Shown here: positions 41,081 through 53,800 of the stretch, in pieces
Numbering within the stretch: the stretch's first letter is position 1
How the letters are laid out: each line of letters starts with the position of its first letter
Source of the DNA: Sophora flavescens
Taxonomy: Eukaryota; Streptophyta; Magnoliopsida; Fabales; Fabaceae
Reading direction: 5' to 3'
Length of the DNA stretch: 64,000 nucleotides
NCBI GenBank assembly: GCA_030762895.1
Contig: CM061062.1
Span: 237,385,379 to 237,449,378, forward strand
Notes under the pieces: model-generated
Seen by the model: only the letters and a program-made list of their open reading frames with translations
What the model was told of the DNA's origin: nothing
The model's database searches: none
Made by a program: the position numbers and the translations under genes

Positions 41081-41575
41081 ATGATCAACGATCAATTCAG
41101 TCTCCAACATATTCCTCCCTTAATGAATCTTATAATGATTTGTGAGTTCATTATAGATAAGGAATCCCTTAGAAATGACTTTTACTCTGAGGAATGGAAA
41201 CCTCAAAGAGAGTGGTTCTTGCAGGAATATCAGGGAATAAACAGGAATAAGATCCAAGAAAATTATCCAATTTATTAACAACGTTAAGACAAATATCCCA
41301 TTTTTTGACTGGTTCCATGCTTATGCAGTCAAAAATTCAATTCACTATCCTTGTCAAACAAAGATAGTTGCAGATAATACCACTAATGTCATTACAGTAT
41401 GGCAAATGAAAAATGGTGAGTTGGTTAAAGCCGAGTTACCTCCAAATAACTCTTATCAACTCCCTGGTGTTAAAGACATCAATAACAATAATAAACCAAT
41501 TATGGCTGCTCCATTCAAATAAAAAAATATTGATGATCCAATCAAGGCCGAAGACATTCAAAAGTTAATGGAATA
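41081..41575 (+). pseudogene. Pararetrovirus linker domain, plus arm
   Basis: The same unknown domain as 29648-30049, starting with the same residues. A frame break near 41270 splits it. It ends in a SYQLPGVKD-like block before the coat region. Confidence 0.55.
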
Positions 41576-43225
41576 ATCTAATTATACAAACAAGTACCTT
41601 CAAGTTATAGGTGCTAAGTTAACTAAAGAAGATACCTCTGCTAGTGCATCTTCCTCAGGGGTTAAGAAAGAAAATCCTTTAGAGAAACCATTATTCAAAG
41701 CTTTCAAAGTTAATAAGAATGTTAGAGAAAGTCTGAAACTTCTTAATAACCCTGAAATAAAAAATGAAAAAGAAACAATCAAGAAAGAAAAAGATATCAT
41801 CGATTTAATTGATGAAAAATTAAAACAGCTAGTTGCTCCTGAAACACCACCAGTGTCCCAAGGATGCTAACCCCTTATAAGAAACAAAGGATCAACCATT
41901 GATGTCTTAAATGAAGATAGCTCAGAAACGGAATCTGTGGCTACTACTTCTGAACCAAAGACATTAGAAAATCCACCAATCAATCTTAATCCAGTTTTTC
42001 TTAATCCTGGAAGAAACCATCAAAACTTTACTATCCTAGGGCAACTCCTCCAGATTTACTTCTTGAAGTAAAAGCTCCAACCTTCAAAAGCTTTAGTGCT
42101 AATAACATCTATGAATGGAACATAGATGGTTAAGCAGAATATCAAATCTTAACCACAATACAACACATGACAATGATGGACACAACTTATCAAACTGCTA
42201 ATGACTGTTCTGAAGAAGTCATTTGCAACATATTAACTGCAGGGTTTACAGGCCAATTGAAAGGATGGTGCGATCATTCTTTATCCGATGAACAAAAAGA
42301 AAATATATTTTGTGCAATCAAAACTGAAGCAAATGGAACCCTGGTCCTCACCAGTGACGGTCAAACCATTCCAGATGGAGTTAATAATTTAATCTTCTCA
42401 ATTTGTGGACACTTTATGGGAGACTCGTCTACTTGGAAAGATAGGTCTGCCGATTTATTGTCCAATCTTAAGTTTAGATCATTATCCATTTTTAGGTGAT
42501 ATAAAGATACTTTCTTAACTAGGGTTTACACTAGAGAAGATTGCCAAAATAGATTTTGGAAAGAAAAATTCATAACTGGCCTCCCAACATCGTTAGGAGA
42601 CCTTGTTAAGGATGAACTCATAGCTCAATCCCCAGATGGAAATATTCCATATGAACAACTGAGTTATGGACAACTCATTGCAGTCATTCAAAAAATAGGA
42701 GCGAGACTTTGTAAGGAAGATAAAGTCCATGACCAATTCAAAAAAGAGAAGCCAGCAAAAAAAAATTGAGGATCCTTCTGTCAGTAATTTGGTATACCTC
42801 CTTGCCCAAAAGATAAATCCAAATCTTTTACCAAAACGGAGGATAGGCCCCAAAAGTCTAAGTATTCCAAGTATACTAAGTATAAGAATAATTCTTATAG
42901 AAAACCTAAATCAGACTTCAAGCCAAAACCAGCAACAGACAACTAGTTTGCTAAGAAAGCAATTATTTGTTATAATTGTGGAAACCAGGCCATATTAGCA
43001 AATATTGCAGGCTTAAGAAAAAGATTAAAGCCCTAAACCTTGAACCATTAGTTGAGGATCAACTGAATAATCTTTTAATCCAAACCGATACTTCAGATGA
43101 ATCAGATGGTGATTTCTTTCAAGATCTTAATCAAATCCAATAAGATGATATTGGAAGCCAGAGTTCTAATTCATCACCAGAAATTAACGTATTAACTAAG
43201 GAGCAAGATCTCCTTTTTGAAGTTA
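41576..43225 (+). pseudogene. Pararetrovirus coat protein, plus arm
   Basis: It parallels 27046-28982 in order: Lys/Glu-rich N-terminal part (41600-42120), the GQLKGWCDHS and WKDRSADLL block (42167-42499), a Lys-rich part and a knuckle region near 42970-43015, where a one-base loss puts the last Cys and its surroundings in another frame. It stops at a TA repeat (43226-43241). No protease or polymerase follows. Confidence 0.75.
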
Positions 43226-43241
43226 TTATATATATATATAA
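43226..43241. repeat. TA repeat at the right pararetrovirus border
   Basis: A 16-bp TA-rich run ends viral coat homology and starts unrelated sequence. Confidence 0.85.
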
Positions 43242-44278
43242 AATAGCAAAGTGGGTCGGATCCACACCATCATTAGGAGAAGAATAAAGACAAATTTCAT
43301 GGGACATAGTCATGGGCTTTAATTATTATGAGATTGGATATTTACATATTATGTGATATGATAATAATAATTATTATTTGGTATGCCTTTTTGTGATATG
43401 TTGATGCCTTAGTGTTGTATTGATATGAAATTGATCGATATTGATGCATGTGACATGATGTTATGTATTGAGGTTACTTTGCAATGACCATATGTGTTTG
43501 GTTATCTCCCTTGGGGAGTGATGATAGATTGATATACCTCATTCATAAAATTGGCAAGGGGCCTAACTCGTAGCGATGACAGATTGGCCTAATGCGAGAC
43601 GATGGCAAAAGGCCTCCTACTTGGAGAAGGCAATGTTGGACATTGCAATGTTGTGGATACTTTTTTCGTAGAGATGGCAAAGTGCCTAACTCATAGCAAT
43701 GACAAACTGGCCTTATACGAGGCATTGACAATTTGCAAGGGGCCTCCTATAAAGAGAATACAATGAGATATCATTGCACTCATATGTTTGTTTTGTTGTT
43801 ATAATTATATGTGTTGTGGTTTATCTATGTTATTTGAAATACTTTGAGATTGTATTATTTTGAAAATGGCAGATTACCATGATTGTTTTTCCGGTTAACG
43901 CACCGGCTGAAAGCAACATCTTTTCATAAACATTTTAGAACTGTGTTTACTTACTGGGACTATAAATATCATTAAATTTCATTAGTAGTGTTGTCTTTCA
44001 GAGTTTACAGGTGATGACATAGATGGTGCAGTGACTTGAGAAAGTCATGAAGTTGTTAGTTCTACTTTATTCTTTATTTATTTCTTTTGATTTATTAGAC
44101 GCCTGTGTTTTAAGGTAAAAACAACTGTAAAAAAGTTATGTGGTTTTTATTAATTAATATTTATAAGGATTTTATTTTAAGCTATGTATTTAATTTATTA
44201 TAGCCTTTGGTATTATGAACGGATAATTATAATTGTTTAAAATTATCTATTTCATTGTAATGTCCCAAGACGTTACAT
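43242..44278. repeat. Probable Gypsy LTR 3' fragment
   Basis: No coding capacity. It contains an ACTTACTGGGACTATAAATA stretch like the promoter/exit region of plant Gypsy LTRs. It ends TGTAATGTCCC...ACGTTACA, which looks like an LTR 3' terminus. No partner copy lies in the window. Confidence 0.4.
43550..43781. repeat. Two imperfect tandem copies of about 110-120 bp
   Basis: Both units carry GGCAA(A)G-GCCTAACTC, TAGC-ATGACA, CTGGCC or TTGGCC, and GGCCTCCTA. The units start near 43550 and 43672. Confidence 0.75.
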
Positions 44279-44457
44279 TGGCAATGGGTTTTTTATGGTC
44301 TAATTTGATTACCTTTGGACAAAGAGAAATTGACATGTGGGTGTTCGTAGATGATCTTTGACCACTATTTGGCTATTTCCAATTGGAGTCTAGATTTTGT
44401 TTAATCAGTGACTAGAGTAGAGTGTACTCAATTTTGGATCTTGTTTCCCGGTCTAAA
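44279..44457. other. No feature recognised
   Basis: Spacer between two LTR-like segments. Confidence 0.35.
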
Positions 44458-45893
44458 TGTTGAGTTCATGATGAAAGCGTCGCAAGAGAAATCGCGGCGA
44501 GGACGGTGAAAGAAATAGGTTTTGAAGGAAACATGGAGTCGTCACCAATTTTATTTAACTTGGAATAAATTTGGAAAATCTTTAAAAAAATGTTTTTTCA
44601 ACCAAAATTGAGTTCGTGAGCCAGTTACGTGTAGGGAAGGTATTAAGCACCATACATCGTCCATTCTACGAATGTTACCTTAAATTAATTGTGCAAAGTT
44701 AACTTTTTTAAAATTATTTATTTACCCCAAAACTTATTTACAAAATATTATGAAATGATCTTTACAAAATGACCAAAAAGGAAAAAAAAACACAAAAAAG
44801 GAAAAATGTAATTTTGGCTTGACAAAAGAATTAATCCCGCTCCTACGTATTCCCCACTGTAATGGAAAATTTAAAGCCACATAGTTCTTGTAGAAAATGT
44901 TTAGTTTGTTGATTGTTTTTAATTTTTATGAAAAGATTTTTAATTTGAAATTTTTTTTTATTGCCTAATTTTTAAATATCAAAAACTCCTATGCAAGATA
45001 GAGCATGGCACATGTGTCCATAGAGCGATCCTGAATATAAGGAAGTGAGTTTGATACATTTCACAAAGCAATCCCAAAATTATTTACAAAGATAAACTAC
45101 GAGAATAAAATTAAAACCATTTCTATAAAATAAAGAAAAAAAACTTACTAATTCTAAAAAAATAAACTTGTTAAGCTAAAAAAGGAAAGGAATAAAAAAC
45201 TTTGGGACGCTCAGAAACACATATGTTTGACCCACGTACGCTCTCTTCTAAGATGCGCCAAAGCACAAAGTTCCTTGTGATTAAAATACAAAAGAAGGAA
45301 GAAAAAAACATTAATAAAAAAAATGCTCAGGCTTTAATTTACAATTATGCTCGAGCATTACAAACCAAACTTTTTATTCAAAAGTCATTGGCCTTATACA
45401 TGATATTAAGCCCAAGTGTGAAGGTTTCTTGGTCTACCCAAAGCATTTGAGAATCTACTCTTTTTATAGGTGAGGAGGGGGAAGGAGCTTGCTTTCTCCC
45501 ATGTGGGACCTGAGCCAAGTGGATAATTATCCATGTGAGACTATTTTTCTTAAGGTGATAAGTGTACACTTTTTCCTTATGCTGAACAAAAAAAAAGTGT
45601 ACACCTTTTCCTTCTTTTTTTTTTCTTTTTTTTTTCTTCAGAATTTAGAAAACAAAAATACATATTAAAAGATAAAATTTAAAAATTAAAAGAAAATGTG
45701 GAGAAATTTGGGTATCAACGGGTGGCAATTATTTTTGTGGTTTTTGTATTTGATAATTTTTTTTGGGTTTTTCTAGGCAGCAAACATGAAAGATAAAATA
45801 TTTTTGTGATATTTTAATTTACAATTTTTTTTTGGGATTTTTCCTAAATTCGGGAAAAAGGTAAAAGGAAACGATCAAAATGGGGTGTTCACA
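44458..45893 (-). repeat. Tat-like Gypsy 3' LTR
   Basis: On minus it starts TGTGAACACCCC directly after a polypurine tract. Toward its end it carries a GGTGACGACTCC block and a TTTCTCTTGCGACGC block typical of Tat-lineage LTRs. The far end is placed at TGTTGAGTTC (44458) because it gives a TG...CA unit; this is uncertain. No second LTR is present. Confidence 0.55.
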
Positions 45894-45907
45894 TTTACCC
45901 CTCTTTA
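45894..45907 (-). promoter_or_regulatory. Tat-like polypurine tract
   Basis: TAAAGAGGGGTAAA on minus, directly before the LTR start. Confidence 0.8.
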
Positions 45908-46019
45908 CTTGTTACTTACTAGAGAGCATGAAGAGTTGTGACTCTTTGTGTGATCGTACTAAGGAACAAGTAAAGAAAATGAACACACATTTTACTTGAG
46001 AATGGATGAGATAAGTATC

Positions 46020-47075
46020 ATTGAGCCTTAGAGCTCAAAAACTAAATTGTAGTGAGCCTCCGAGCTTGAATAATAAAATTGCAATGGGCATCGGATCCCA
46101 AAATAAAATTGCAGTGAGCCTCAGAGATCGAAAAATAAAATTTGTAACAGGACCTCAGTTCCCAAAAATAATATTAGAATGAGCCCTGGAGCTCGAAAAA
46201 TAAAACGTAGTGGGCCTTGAGCCAGAATAAGTGAGTCATGAGCCAAAAAATAATGCAGGCCTTGAGCAAACAATATTTATGATTTGGACATGACCTGCGA
46301 ATTTTATGTGGTGGCCCTTGAGGTAAAATGAGTGAGCCATAAGCCAGAAAATTATGCAAGATGCCCTGAGCATAAATTTTTTATGAAATGGGCCATAACC
46401 TAAGAATTTGATGTAGTGGACCTTCAGTCAAAATAAGTAGCCATGAGCAATAAAATAGAGCCTTGAGCCAAAACAAGTAAGCCATGAGCCTTAAAAATAA
46501 ACCATTGATGGCATGATAAATTTTATGATTGGGCAATGACCCGAGAATGCAATGGCCTTGAGTCAAAACAAGTAAACCATGAGCAAGAAATAGAGCCTCG
46601 AGCTAAAACAAGTAATTCATGAGCCTTGAAAATAGACCAGTGAGTTAGAAAAATTTTATGAAATGAGTCATGACCCAAGAATTTGATGCAGTGGACCTTG
46701 AGTCAAAACAAGTGAGTCATGAGCAAGAAAATAGAGCCTTGAGCCAAAACAAGTAAGCCATGAGCCTTAAAATAAACCATTGAGTCGGAAAAATTTTATG
46801 ATTGGGCCATGACCAGAGAATGCAATGGACCTTGAGTCAAAACAAGTAAACCATGAGCCTTTAAAATAGACCATTGAGTCAGAAAATTTTTATGATTGGG
46901 CCATGACCCGTGAAATTGATGCAGTGGACCTTGAGTCAAAACAAGTGAGTCATGAGCCTGAAAATAGAGCCTTGAGTCAGAAAATTTGTACGAATTGGGC
47001 CATGACCCGAGATTTTTCCACAAAGGACCTTGAGCCAAAATGAGTGATTAGAGCCGTAAACCTGAAAAATAGAGC
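46020..47075 (-). repeat. Tandem repeats of the 3' untranslated region of a Tat-like element
   Basis: About ten imperfect units built from GAGCCTTGAGCC, AAAACAAGTAAGCCATGAGC and GGGCCATGACCCGAGAATT. Combined units of 110-160 bp recur between 46380 and 47040. Tandem repeats between pol and the polypurine tract are known for Tat-lineage elements. They are non-coding; short frames on minus are shadows. Confidence 0.75.
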
Positions 47076-47431
47076 CTTGTTACGTGATTTGTAAGACCCC
47101 GATTTTTCTGCTTTCTAAGATCGGTAAAAATATAAATAAACGTTTATATTTTTATCTGAGACTTAGAGAATGATTTTGGTAAAACCAAAGTCATATTCAT
47201 ATTATACTTATTTTTATAAGGTTACGGTCAAAATTTGGGTTGAAAATTCAGACGGAACCCGATCTGTGTTTTCGCTGACAGTAAAATTTTACTGATCAGA
47301 AAACCTAATTTTGACTCGAGAATGAAATGGATAGATTTTATATCCCATTTCCAACGATAGTAGTTATTTTGAAAATTTTTCAAAATAAATAGGTTATTAT
47401 ACCTTATTCGGACGTAAAAACCTAAATCGGG

Positions 47432-47434
47432 TAA
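47432..47434. repeat. Left 3-bp duplication (TAA) of the CACTA element
   Basis: TAA is repeated at 57039-57041. Confidence 0.88.
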
Positions 47435-47454
47435 CACTACAAAGAAAAGGTCAT

Positions 47455-47932
47455 TTAGCGACCGAAAATAGTGACCGAATTTTTAGGTTCCTTTTTGCGA
47501 CCGAAATAGAGACCGATTGTAGGATCTACATGAAACACTGGTTAGAGTTGATTCTGCGACCGAAATAGCGACCGAAATAGAGCGTAGCAGAGATATCGGT
47601 CGCTACTTCGGTCGCTAAACAAAGGAAAGTAAAAGTCAAAAATTTATGAATTGTTAGCGACCGAAATGGCGACCGAATTAAATGCAATGGTCAAACTGTG
47701 TTTATATTAGCGACCGATTTATAAATCCGTCGCTAAATTTATGAATTCACACTTTAAACTTTATTTATATTTGCGACCGATATTAATTCGGTCGCTAAAT
47801 GGCGCGTTGAAAAAATAAAATTGCGCGTGTTAGCGACCGAAATTTAATTCGGTTGCTACATTACAAATTCAAATTAAGACTAACCATATTAGCGACCGAA
47901 TTAGCGACCGAATTAATTCGGTCGCTAAAACT
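47455..47932. repeat. CACTA left subterminal repeats
   Basis: More than fifteen copies of GCGACCGAA/T or its complement, several as head-to-head pairs such as TTAGCGACCGAATT with AATTCGGTCGCTAA. Such arrays bind TNPA in the En/Spm system; the role here is inferred. Confidence 0.9.
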
Positions 47933-47939
47933 GAAATCC

Positions 47940-48092
47940 CTAAATTTGACAGAACCTCCTTCTTCCTCATTTTTTCCGGTGTTTTCTCTCTCCCACCCAC
48001 TGTTTCTCTCTTCTACGGCGCGCGCTCCGGCCACCTCAACACCCCAAGACACCTCCGGTCGTCGTCACCACCGTCATCTCCCCTCTGCTCAG
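47940..48092 (+). other. Candidate first (leader) exon of the CACTA transcript
   Basis: A CT-rich, GC-richer block follows the subterminal array and ends CTGCTCAG followed by GTAAGC, a good donor site. A matching acceptor (ATTGTAG) lies at 50765-50771, just before the TNP2 ATG at 50801. The overlapping 162-codon frame (47853-48341) has no family resemblance. Confidence 0.45.
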
Positions 48093-48257
48093 GTAAGCTC
48101 TCCTCTACTCCATCTCTCTATCTCATTGTCTCACTATGTCACTGTCTATCATTTCCCCCCTCATTTCAGGGCTCATTCTGGTCACATTGCTCACACCACC
48201 ACCACCACAACGCCCTCCCTCACACTGACCGAGTTAATTGCTTCTTTCGTTGTCTTT

Positions 48258-48605
48258 CTCTACATTGTTGTTTCTGTTGTGTGTTGTGTGTACATTGGTG
48301 TTGTGTGTGTGTTTGTTGTGTTGTGTGTGTGTGTGTTGTGAGTGTGTGTTTGTTGTGTGTTTTGTGTACTAAAGTTTGTGTGTTCAATTGGATTGTAATC
48401 ATAGGGTAGGTGTGTGTGTGCTCTGTGTGTGTGTCTGTTTGGGATGTTTGTGTGTGTGTGTGTGCAGAGATGTGTGTTTAGTGTATGTGTGTGTGTCTGT
48501 TTGGGATGTTTGTGTGTGTGTGTGTGTGTGTGTGCAGAGATGTGTGTTTAGTGTATGTGTGTGTGTCTGTTTGGGATGTTTGTGTGTGTGTGTGAGTTTA
48601 GGGAT
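48258..48605. repeat. GT-rich micro/minisatellite in the CACTA intron
   Basis: GT runs pass into three copies of a roughly 60-70 bp unit with TGTCTGTTTGGGATGTTTG and GCAGAGATGTGTGTTTAGTG. It lies in the inferred first intron. Confidence 0.9.
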
Positions 48606-49870
48606 GTGTGTTTTTGTTACTCATCATTTTAATTTTTTCATCCAACACATTTCTCTCTTTTCTCTTAGTTTCTCAAGGTGTCTTGATTTCTTACTCAAGG
48701 ATCATCACTTAGAGGTAATTTTCCTCCAACCTTTCTTCATTACAATTGATGTTGAGTTGATTAGCTTCATGCTTGTTCTTAATTTTGTTCAAAAAGAATT
48801 AAGCTTGAAAATGGTAGAAAAATCATAACTCTTTGTACCCATTGATTTAAGTCTTGAAACTTAATATTGGTGCTTCTATAATCATACTCTTCATGCCTGC
48901 CAAATGATTTGATGAACAAAAATTTCTCCCCTATTTTCCCCCACTTGGCCGAACCATACCCTTTTATTTTACTCTTGGATTTCAAAAATTTGTAACTCTT
49001 TGCATAAAGGGAAACAAATCTCCAAATTTGATATCTGTGCTTGTCTAGTGATCAATGATCATCCTTCCTTTCTCTTCATGTTTTTCATTCAAATCACTAA
49101 GTTGCTACAACTTTCCATATTCCTTGATTTTTATGATTTAAATTCTAGAAAATCATAGAAATGGAATTTGTGAGTTATGACAATTTTTCCCTACTAACTA
49201 AGACCCTAACATCTTGTCTATCTAGGATGGACTATTAGATCATATAATTAATATAGTTAATTAGTGGTTAGTTACAAATCAGTTGCTTTATCTTACATAT
49301 AATATAAGTCACTTTTATATATGACTTGATGTAATAAACTTTCTCATTCAATCAATTACACCTTTCAGTTTTCTCTCTATTATTTTCTATTTTAATGGGC
49401 ACTTTGTCATGTTTACTAACATGAACATTGAACAACATGGAAAATCTTCTCTTTGATAGAAAGAAATTCTAGCATTATCCACATTTTTTTATGGTACTGG
49501 ATATGTAATATATTGATTCGATTTGTGTAAACAGTTAGGCCCGATTTAAGGATAATTTTAAAAAAAAAGTCGAAATCAAAATAAATTGACCTTCAGCTCT
49601 CCAATCTTATTATTTTTTATGCTTTATTGATTATTTTTTCGTGAGCACGTGCTTTAACACTAGATATTCATGAGATAAATTATTTAGGTATAACAATTTA
49701 ACATAATAGAATAGTGATTTGAGTTGAAATGAATAATTTCATTTATGCACGATAGGTCCTTGTTGTCATATTCTTCTACCGGCTCCTCCACTTATCCTTG
49801 CTCAGTTGTGTTTTCTCTCTCAGGTCAGTTCTCTGAACACTCAGTGTAATGTATTATGTGAATTATCGTC
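48606..49870. other. CACTA inferred intron, no gene
   Basis: AT-rich sequence with no credible coding frames. It has several CTTCATGCTTGTTC-like and TCTCCC-like phrases. It probably belongs to the long first intron. Confidence 0.5.
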
Positions 49871-49875
49871 TTGTT

Positions 49876-50215
49876 TGGTAGTGGAGAGCTGAGCTCAATA
49901 GGATGTGATCTTGTCTGATTGTATGCTGATAATTAATTTAATGTTTATGCATGTGTTTGTCAATATGTGTTGTTTGTTAGTGGAGAGCGGAGCTCAATAG
50001 GATGTGATATTGTATGATTGTATGCTGATAATTTAATGTTTATGCATGTGTTTGTCAATATGTGTTGTTTGTTAGTGGAGAGCGGAGCTCAATAGGATGT
50101 GATCCTGTCCGAAAGGCGGGATGCTGGTTGTGTGCTAATAATTTAGAAATTATGCATGTGTTTGACAATTAACTGCTACTTGCTAGTGGAGAGCGGAGCT
50201 CAATAGGATGTTTGC
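49876..50215. repeat. Four tandem copies of a roughly 95-110 bp unit in the CACTA
   Basis: Each unit contains GTGGAGAGCGGAGCTCAATA followed by GGATGTG. The first three also contain TATGCATGTGTTTG. Copies start near 49880, 49979, 50073 and 50185. The last is truncated. Confidence 0.88.
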
Positions 50216-50800
50216 TACAATATTTAATCTAAGTTTGTATTGATTTACGCTGCAATTTATATAAACTCAACAATGTTGCAATATTTATAGGTTAATGGTT
50301 TTATTTTCTGTTAGAGTTAATAATTAATTTACAAAAGCCTTAGTTTCCTATTTGAGATTCAATATTAATGAGCATGCGTAACTTATCAAGGTATGCATGC
50401 TCATTGTATTGAATCTTGAATTGTCCAAGTGGGACAGTTTGGGAAAAAACCTTTTTCACACTCGTACAATAGTCATTTCAATGTTCAAATGCCTTATATA
50501 CTTGTTGAAATCTCGGTCTGATGCATTTCCTTTTGTTCTCCTGGTGCATACTTGATCGCGGTGATTCGACCGTGCTCGAGTCGTGTAACTTGGAGACCGA
50601 TGGGAAATGCTGCAAATTTTGTCAAGTATAAGGTATTTGAATATGGGAATAACTATTAGTAGCCGAGTGTGACAAAGGTTTCTTCTCGAATGGGATAGGT
50701 TCATACCTTGTCATAAGAACGAGATTGATGGAGTTATTGGAATGCACCGTAATATATAAGTGTTATTGTAGGACTGGTCAGGGCTATTTAATTGCCAAGA

Positions 50801-53800
50801 ATGGATATTCGGGAGAATCGAAAATGGATGTATCGTAGGTTGGATCGGAATAAACGTCTTAGGGAAGAGTATAGAGTTGGAGTGGGTGAGTTTATAGAGT
50901 TTGTTGTTAGCCGGAGAGATTTATACGGTACTGGGCGGTGATCAATTGAGGTGTCCTTGCAAAAGATGCAAGTGTCAATCTTTCAAAAGCGTGGATGGAG
51001 TTGTAGCCGATCTTTATGAGAAGGGCTTCATGCCTGATTACTATTGGTGGAGTAACCATGGTGAGACGTTGCCTGACTTAAACCCGATTGTGGTCGAAGG
51101 TTCGTACTATGGAAGTGGTGACTGGAGGGAAGAATTGAATCCATACGAGCAGATGATAATGGATCATGCTGGACCATCGGTTGGTGTTGTACTAGAAGAA
51201 GATGGGGAGAAGATGGTGGAATGGGTTCCCAATACATAGAGGAGAATCCGAATCCCGAAGCTCAAAGATTCTATGATATCTTTGAGTGCTTTGCACGATC
51301 TCCATTGTGGGAAGGATGTCGGGAGTACACGGAGTTGTCGATGTGCATGGAATGGTTGAGTATCAAATCGACTACAATATGCAAGAAGGCTGTTTTAATC
51401 GCCTCGGTCGGTCGTGTCAAGGCGTTGCCGAGAAGGCAATCGGATGCCTACAAGTTTTTATCATGCTAAGAAGTCCGTGGAAAATTTGGGTCCGGGGTGT
51501 TTGAAAATTGATTGTTGCCCGAATGGATGTATGTTGTACTATAAGGATGATTCAAATGAAAGCATAACGTGTTGTCGATTTTGTGGTGCGGATCGGTATA
51601 AGACAACCACTAGGATGGGCATTGAGAAGAAGAGGTCGCTAAAAAGATGTGGTACTTTCCGCTCGTGCCAAGACTTACAAGATTGTACTCTTCGATGGCC
51701 ACTGCGCAGCTCACGTGAGGTGGCATAGTGAGCATGAGAGGAGCAAGATATCTTGTGTCATCCATCGATGGAGAAGCTTGGAAGCATTTTGATAGGGTTC
51801 ATATGGCATTTTCGCAGGACCCTCACAATGTCCGATTGGGGTTATCTCGCTGATGGATTTAATCCTTTTGGGCAATCTGGAAAAGCATACTCTTGTTGGC
51901 GGTTATCCCGACTCCGTACAATCTTCCCGGGATGTGCATGAAGCGGAGTTTATGTTCCTAACATCATAATTCCGGTCCGTCTAATCCAAAAGGTAAGATT
52001 GATGTGTACTTGCACCACCGATAGATGAGTTGACAATGCTGTGGAATGATGGTGTGTTGACATATGACGTATCTTTGAGGCAGAATTTCATCATGAAAGC
52101 AGCTTTAATGTGGACGATCAACGACTTTCCTGCTTATGGGATGATGTCGGGTTGGATGACCGCGGGGAAGCTTGGATGCCCAACATGTATGGAGCGATCG
52201 AAGGCATTCACGCTTAAAAACAGTCGAAAGATCTCATATTTTGATTGTCATCGTCAATTCCTTCCAGAAGATCATCCTTATAGGCGGAACAAGAATGCAT
52301 TCAAAAAGCGTTGTGCGGAGAGAACACCGCCTCCACCACGTTTGACTGGTCCTAATGTATGGCGCAGAGTACAGTACTTACCGCTCATCCATGAAACCCA
52401 AGGAGAACATATTCCTGATTATGGCGTCAACCATAATTGGACAAAACAAAGTATATTTTGGAGGTTGCCGTATTGGAGGACGCAGCTACTCCGTCACAAC
52501 ATTGATGTCATGCATACTGAGAGGAATGTGTTTTTGAATGTGTTTGACACTGTGATGGACATCAAGGGGAGGACAAAGGATACAAATAAAGCCCGATTGG
52601 ACCTGGCTGACATTTGTAATTGGAAGGAGCTTGAGTTGCAAGACGGTGGTCGTGGCAGACTTATCAAACCGAAGGCAAGTTATACACTAAGCAAAGCATA
52701 GAAATTGGCCGTCTGTAAGTGGGTTAAAGAACTAAAGTTACCAGATGGGTATGCTTCCAATCTGGGTAGATGTGTTGACATTAAGGAAGCAAAGTTACAT
52801 GGAATGAAGAGTCATGATTGCCACGTGTTCATGCAACGGTTGCTTCCAATTGCGTTCGACGCATTACCGAAGCAAATTTGGAACCCACTTGTTGAGCTTA
52901 GCCACTTTTTCAGGGAGCTTACATCGACAACACTAAATGTGAATCAATTAAAGGATATGGAAGTCAAGATACCCGTTTTGTTATGTAAGCTGGAGCAAAT
53001 CTTCCCGCCGAGTTTCTTTGATTCCATGGAACACCTGCCAGTTCATCTACCTTACGAAGCAAGAGTTGGTGGCCCAGTCCAATACCGCTGGATGTATCCA
53101 TTTGAGAGGTAAACAACATCAACTATTTTACTTAATACATATGAAATTCACGAACACGAGAGCAGTAGTTTAGCTTTCCCTAAAACTAGTAATTATTTGT
53201 ATGTATCCCTCTTTAATAGGTTCCCGCACTCCCTTAAACACAAAGTCAAGAACAAGGCACGAGTGGAGGGTTCCATTTGTGAAGCATACTTAGTAGAGGA
53301 GACTTCCACTTTTGCCTCTTATTACTATCCGGACGAAGTTAACACGAGAAGGACAAGGATGCCTAGAAACGTTGATTCGGGCGAAGGATGTTCAACTAGT
53401 CCTCCTATATCAATATTCAACTATCCTGGCAGATTTAGTGGCAAATCAAAAGGATATTTCTTGGAGCAACATGACATTAATGCTTTGCTCATCTGTATAT
53501 CCTTCAAAATTGTGAAGAGGTGGCGCCATATTTAGAGTAAGTTTCTACAACGTCTTTAATAAGTTCAATTGACATTTATTATTATTAATCGTCCTGCTAT
53601 TAATCTCCCATATGTAGGATGTACGACAATTTTCTAAGGGATCTCCAACTCGACATTTCAAATGATCGAAGTTGATCGAGAAATTACTTCTCACTTTGCT
53701 ACGTGGTTCAGTAAATATGTAGGTTAAGCATCTTCATTTTTTGAAGCATACATTTTATCTCCTTAAATATATAGCATGTATAAGAATAATATAATATTTG

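Larger units (their letters stand above)
25835..43225 (-). mobile_element. Endogenous caulimovirid (pararetrovirus), rearranged, with an inverted right arm
   Basis: The left arm (32613 down to 25835) and part of the right arm (39800 down to 38250) read on minus; 39788-43225 reads on plus. Recognised modules are movement protein, coat protein with a CCHC knuckle, aspartic protease, reverse transcriptase/RNase H, a last ORF of unknown type, and a promoter/leader with TATA box and nearby polyadenylation signal. All are Caulimoviridae features; the genus is not assigned. A Gypsy element is inserted between RNase H and the last ORF. No module is intact in one frame and several deletion fusions exist. 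TA repeats border both sides. Confidence 0.85.

Noticed and set aside
46020..47075. Possible CRISPR-like array of short repeats
   Set aside because: Units are imperfect, with no constant repeat-spacer pattern, in plant DNA next to an LTR polypurine tract; they are retroelement tandem repeats.
47853..48341. A 162-codon plus frame with hydrophobic C-terminal stretch
   Set aside because: It spans the CACTA subterminal repeats, a CT-rich leader and the GT microsatellite; the apparent membrane segment is translated GT repeat.
48376..48828. A 150-codon cysteine/valine-rich frame
   Set aside because: It is translation of the GT-rich minisatellite; Cys-Val-Cys runs arise from TGTGTG repeats.
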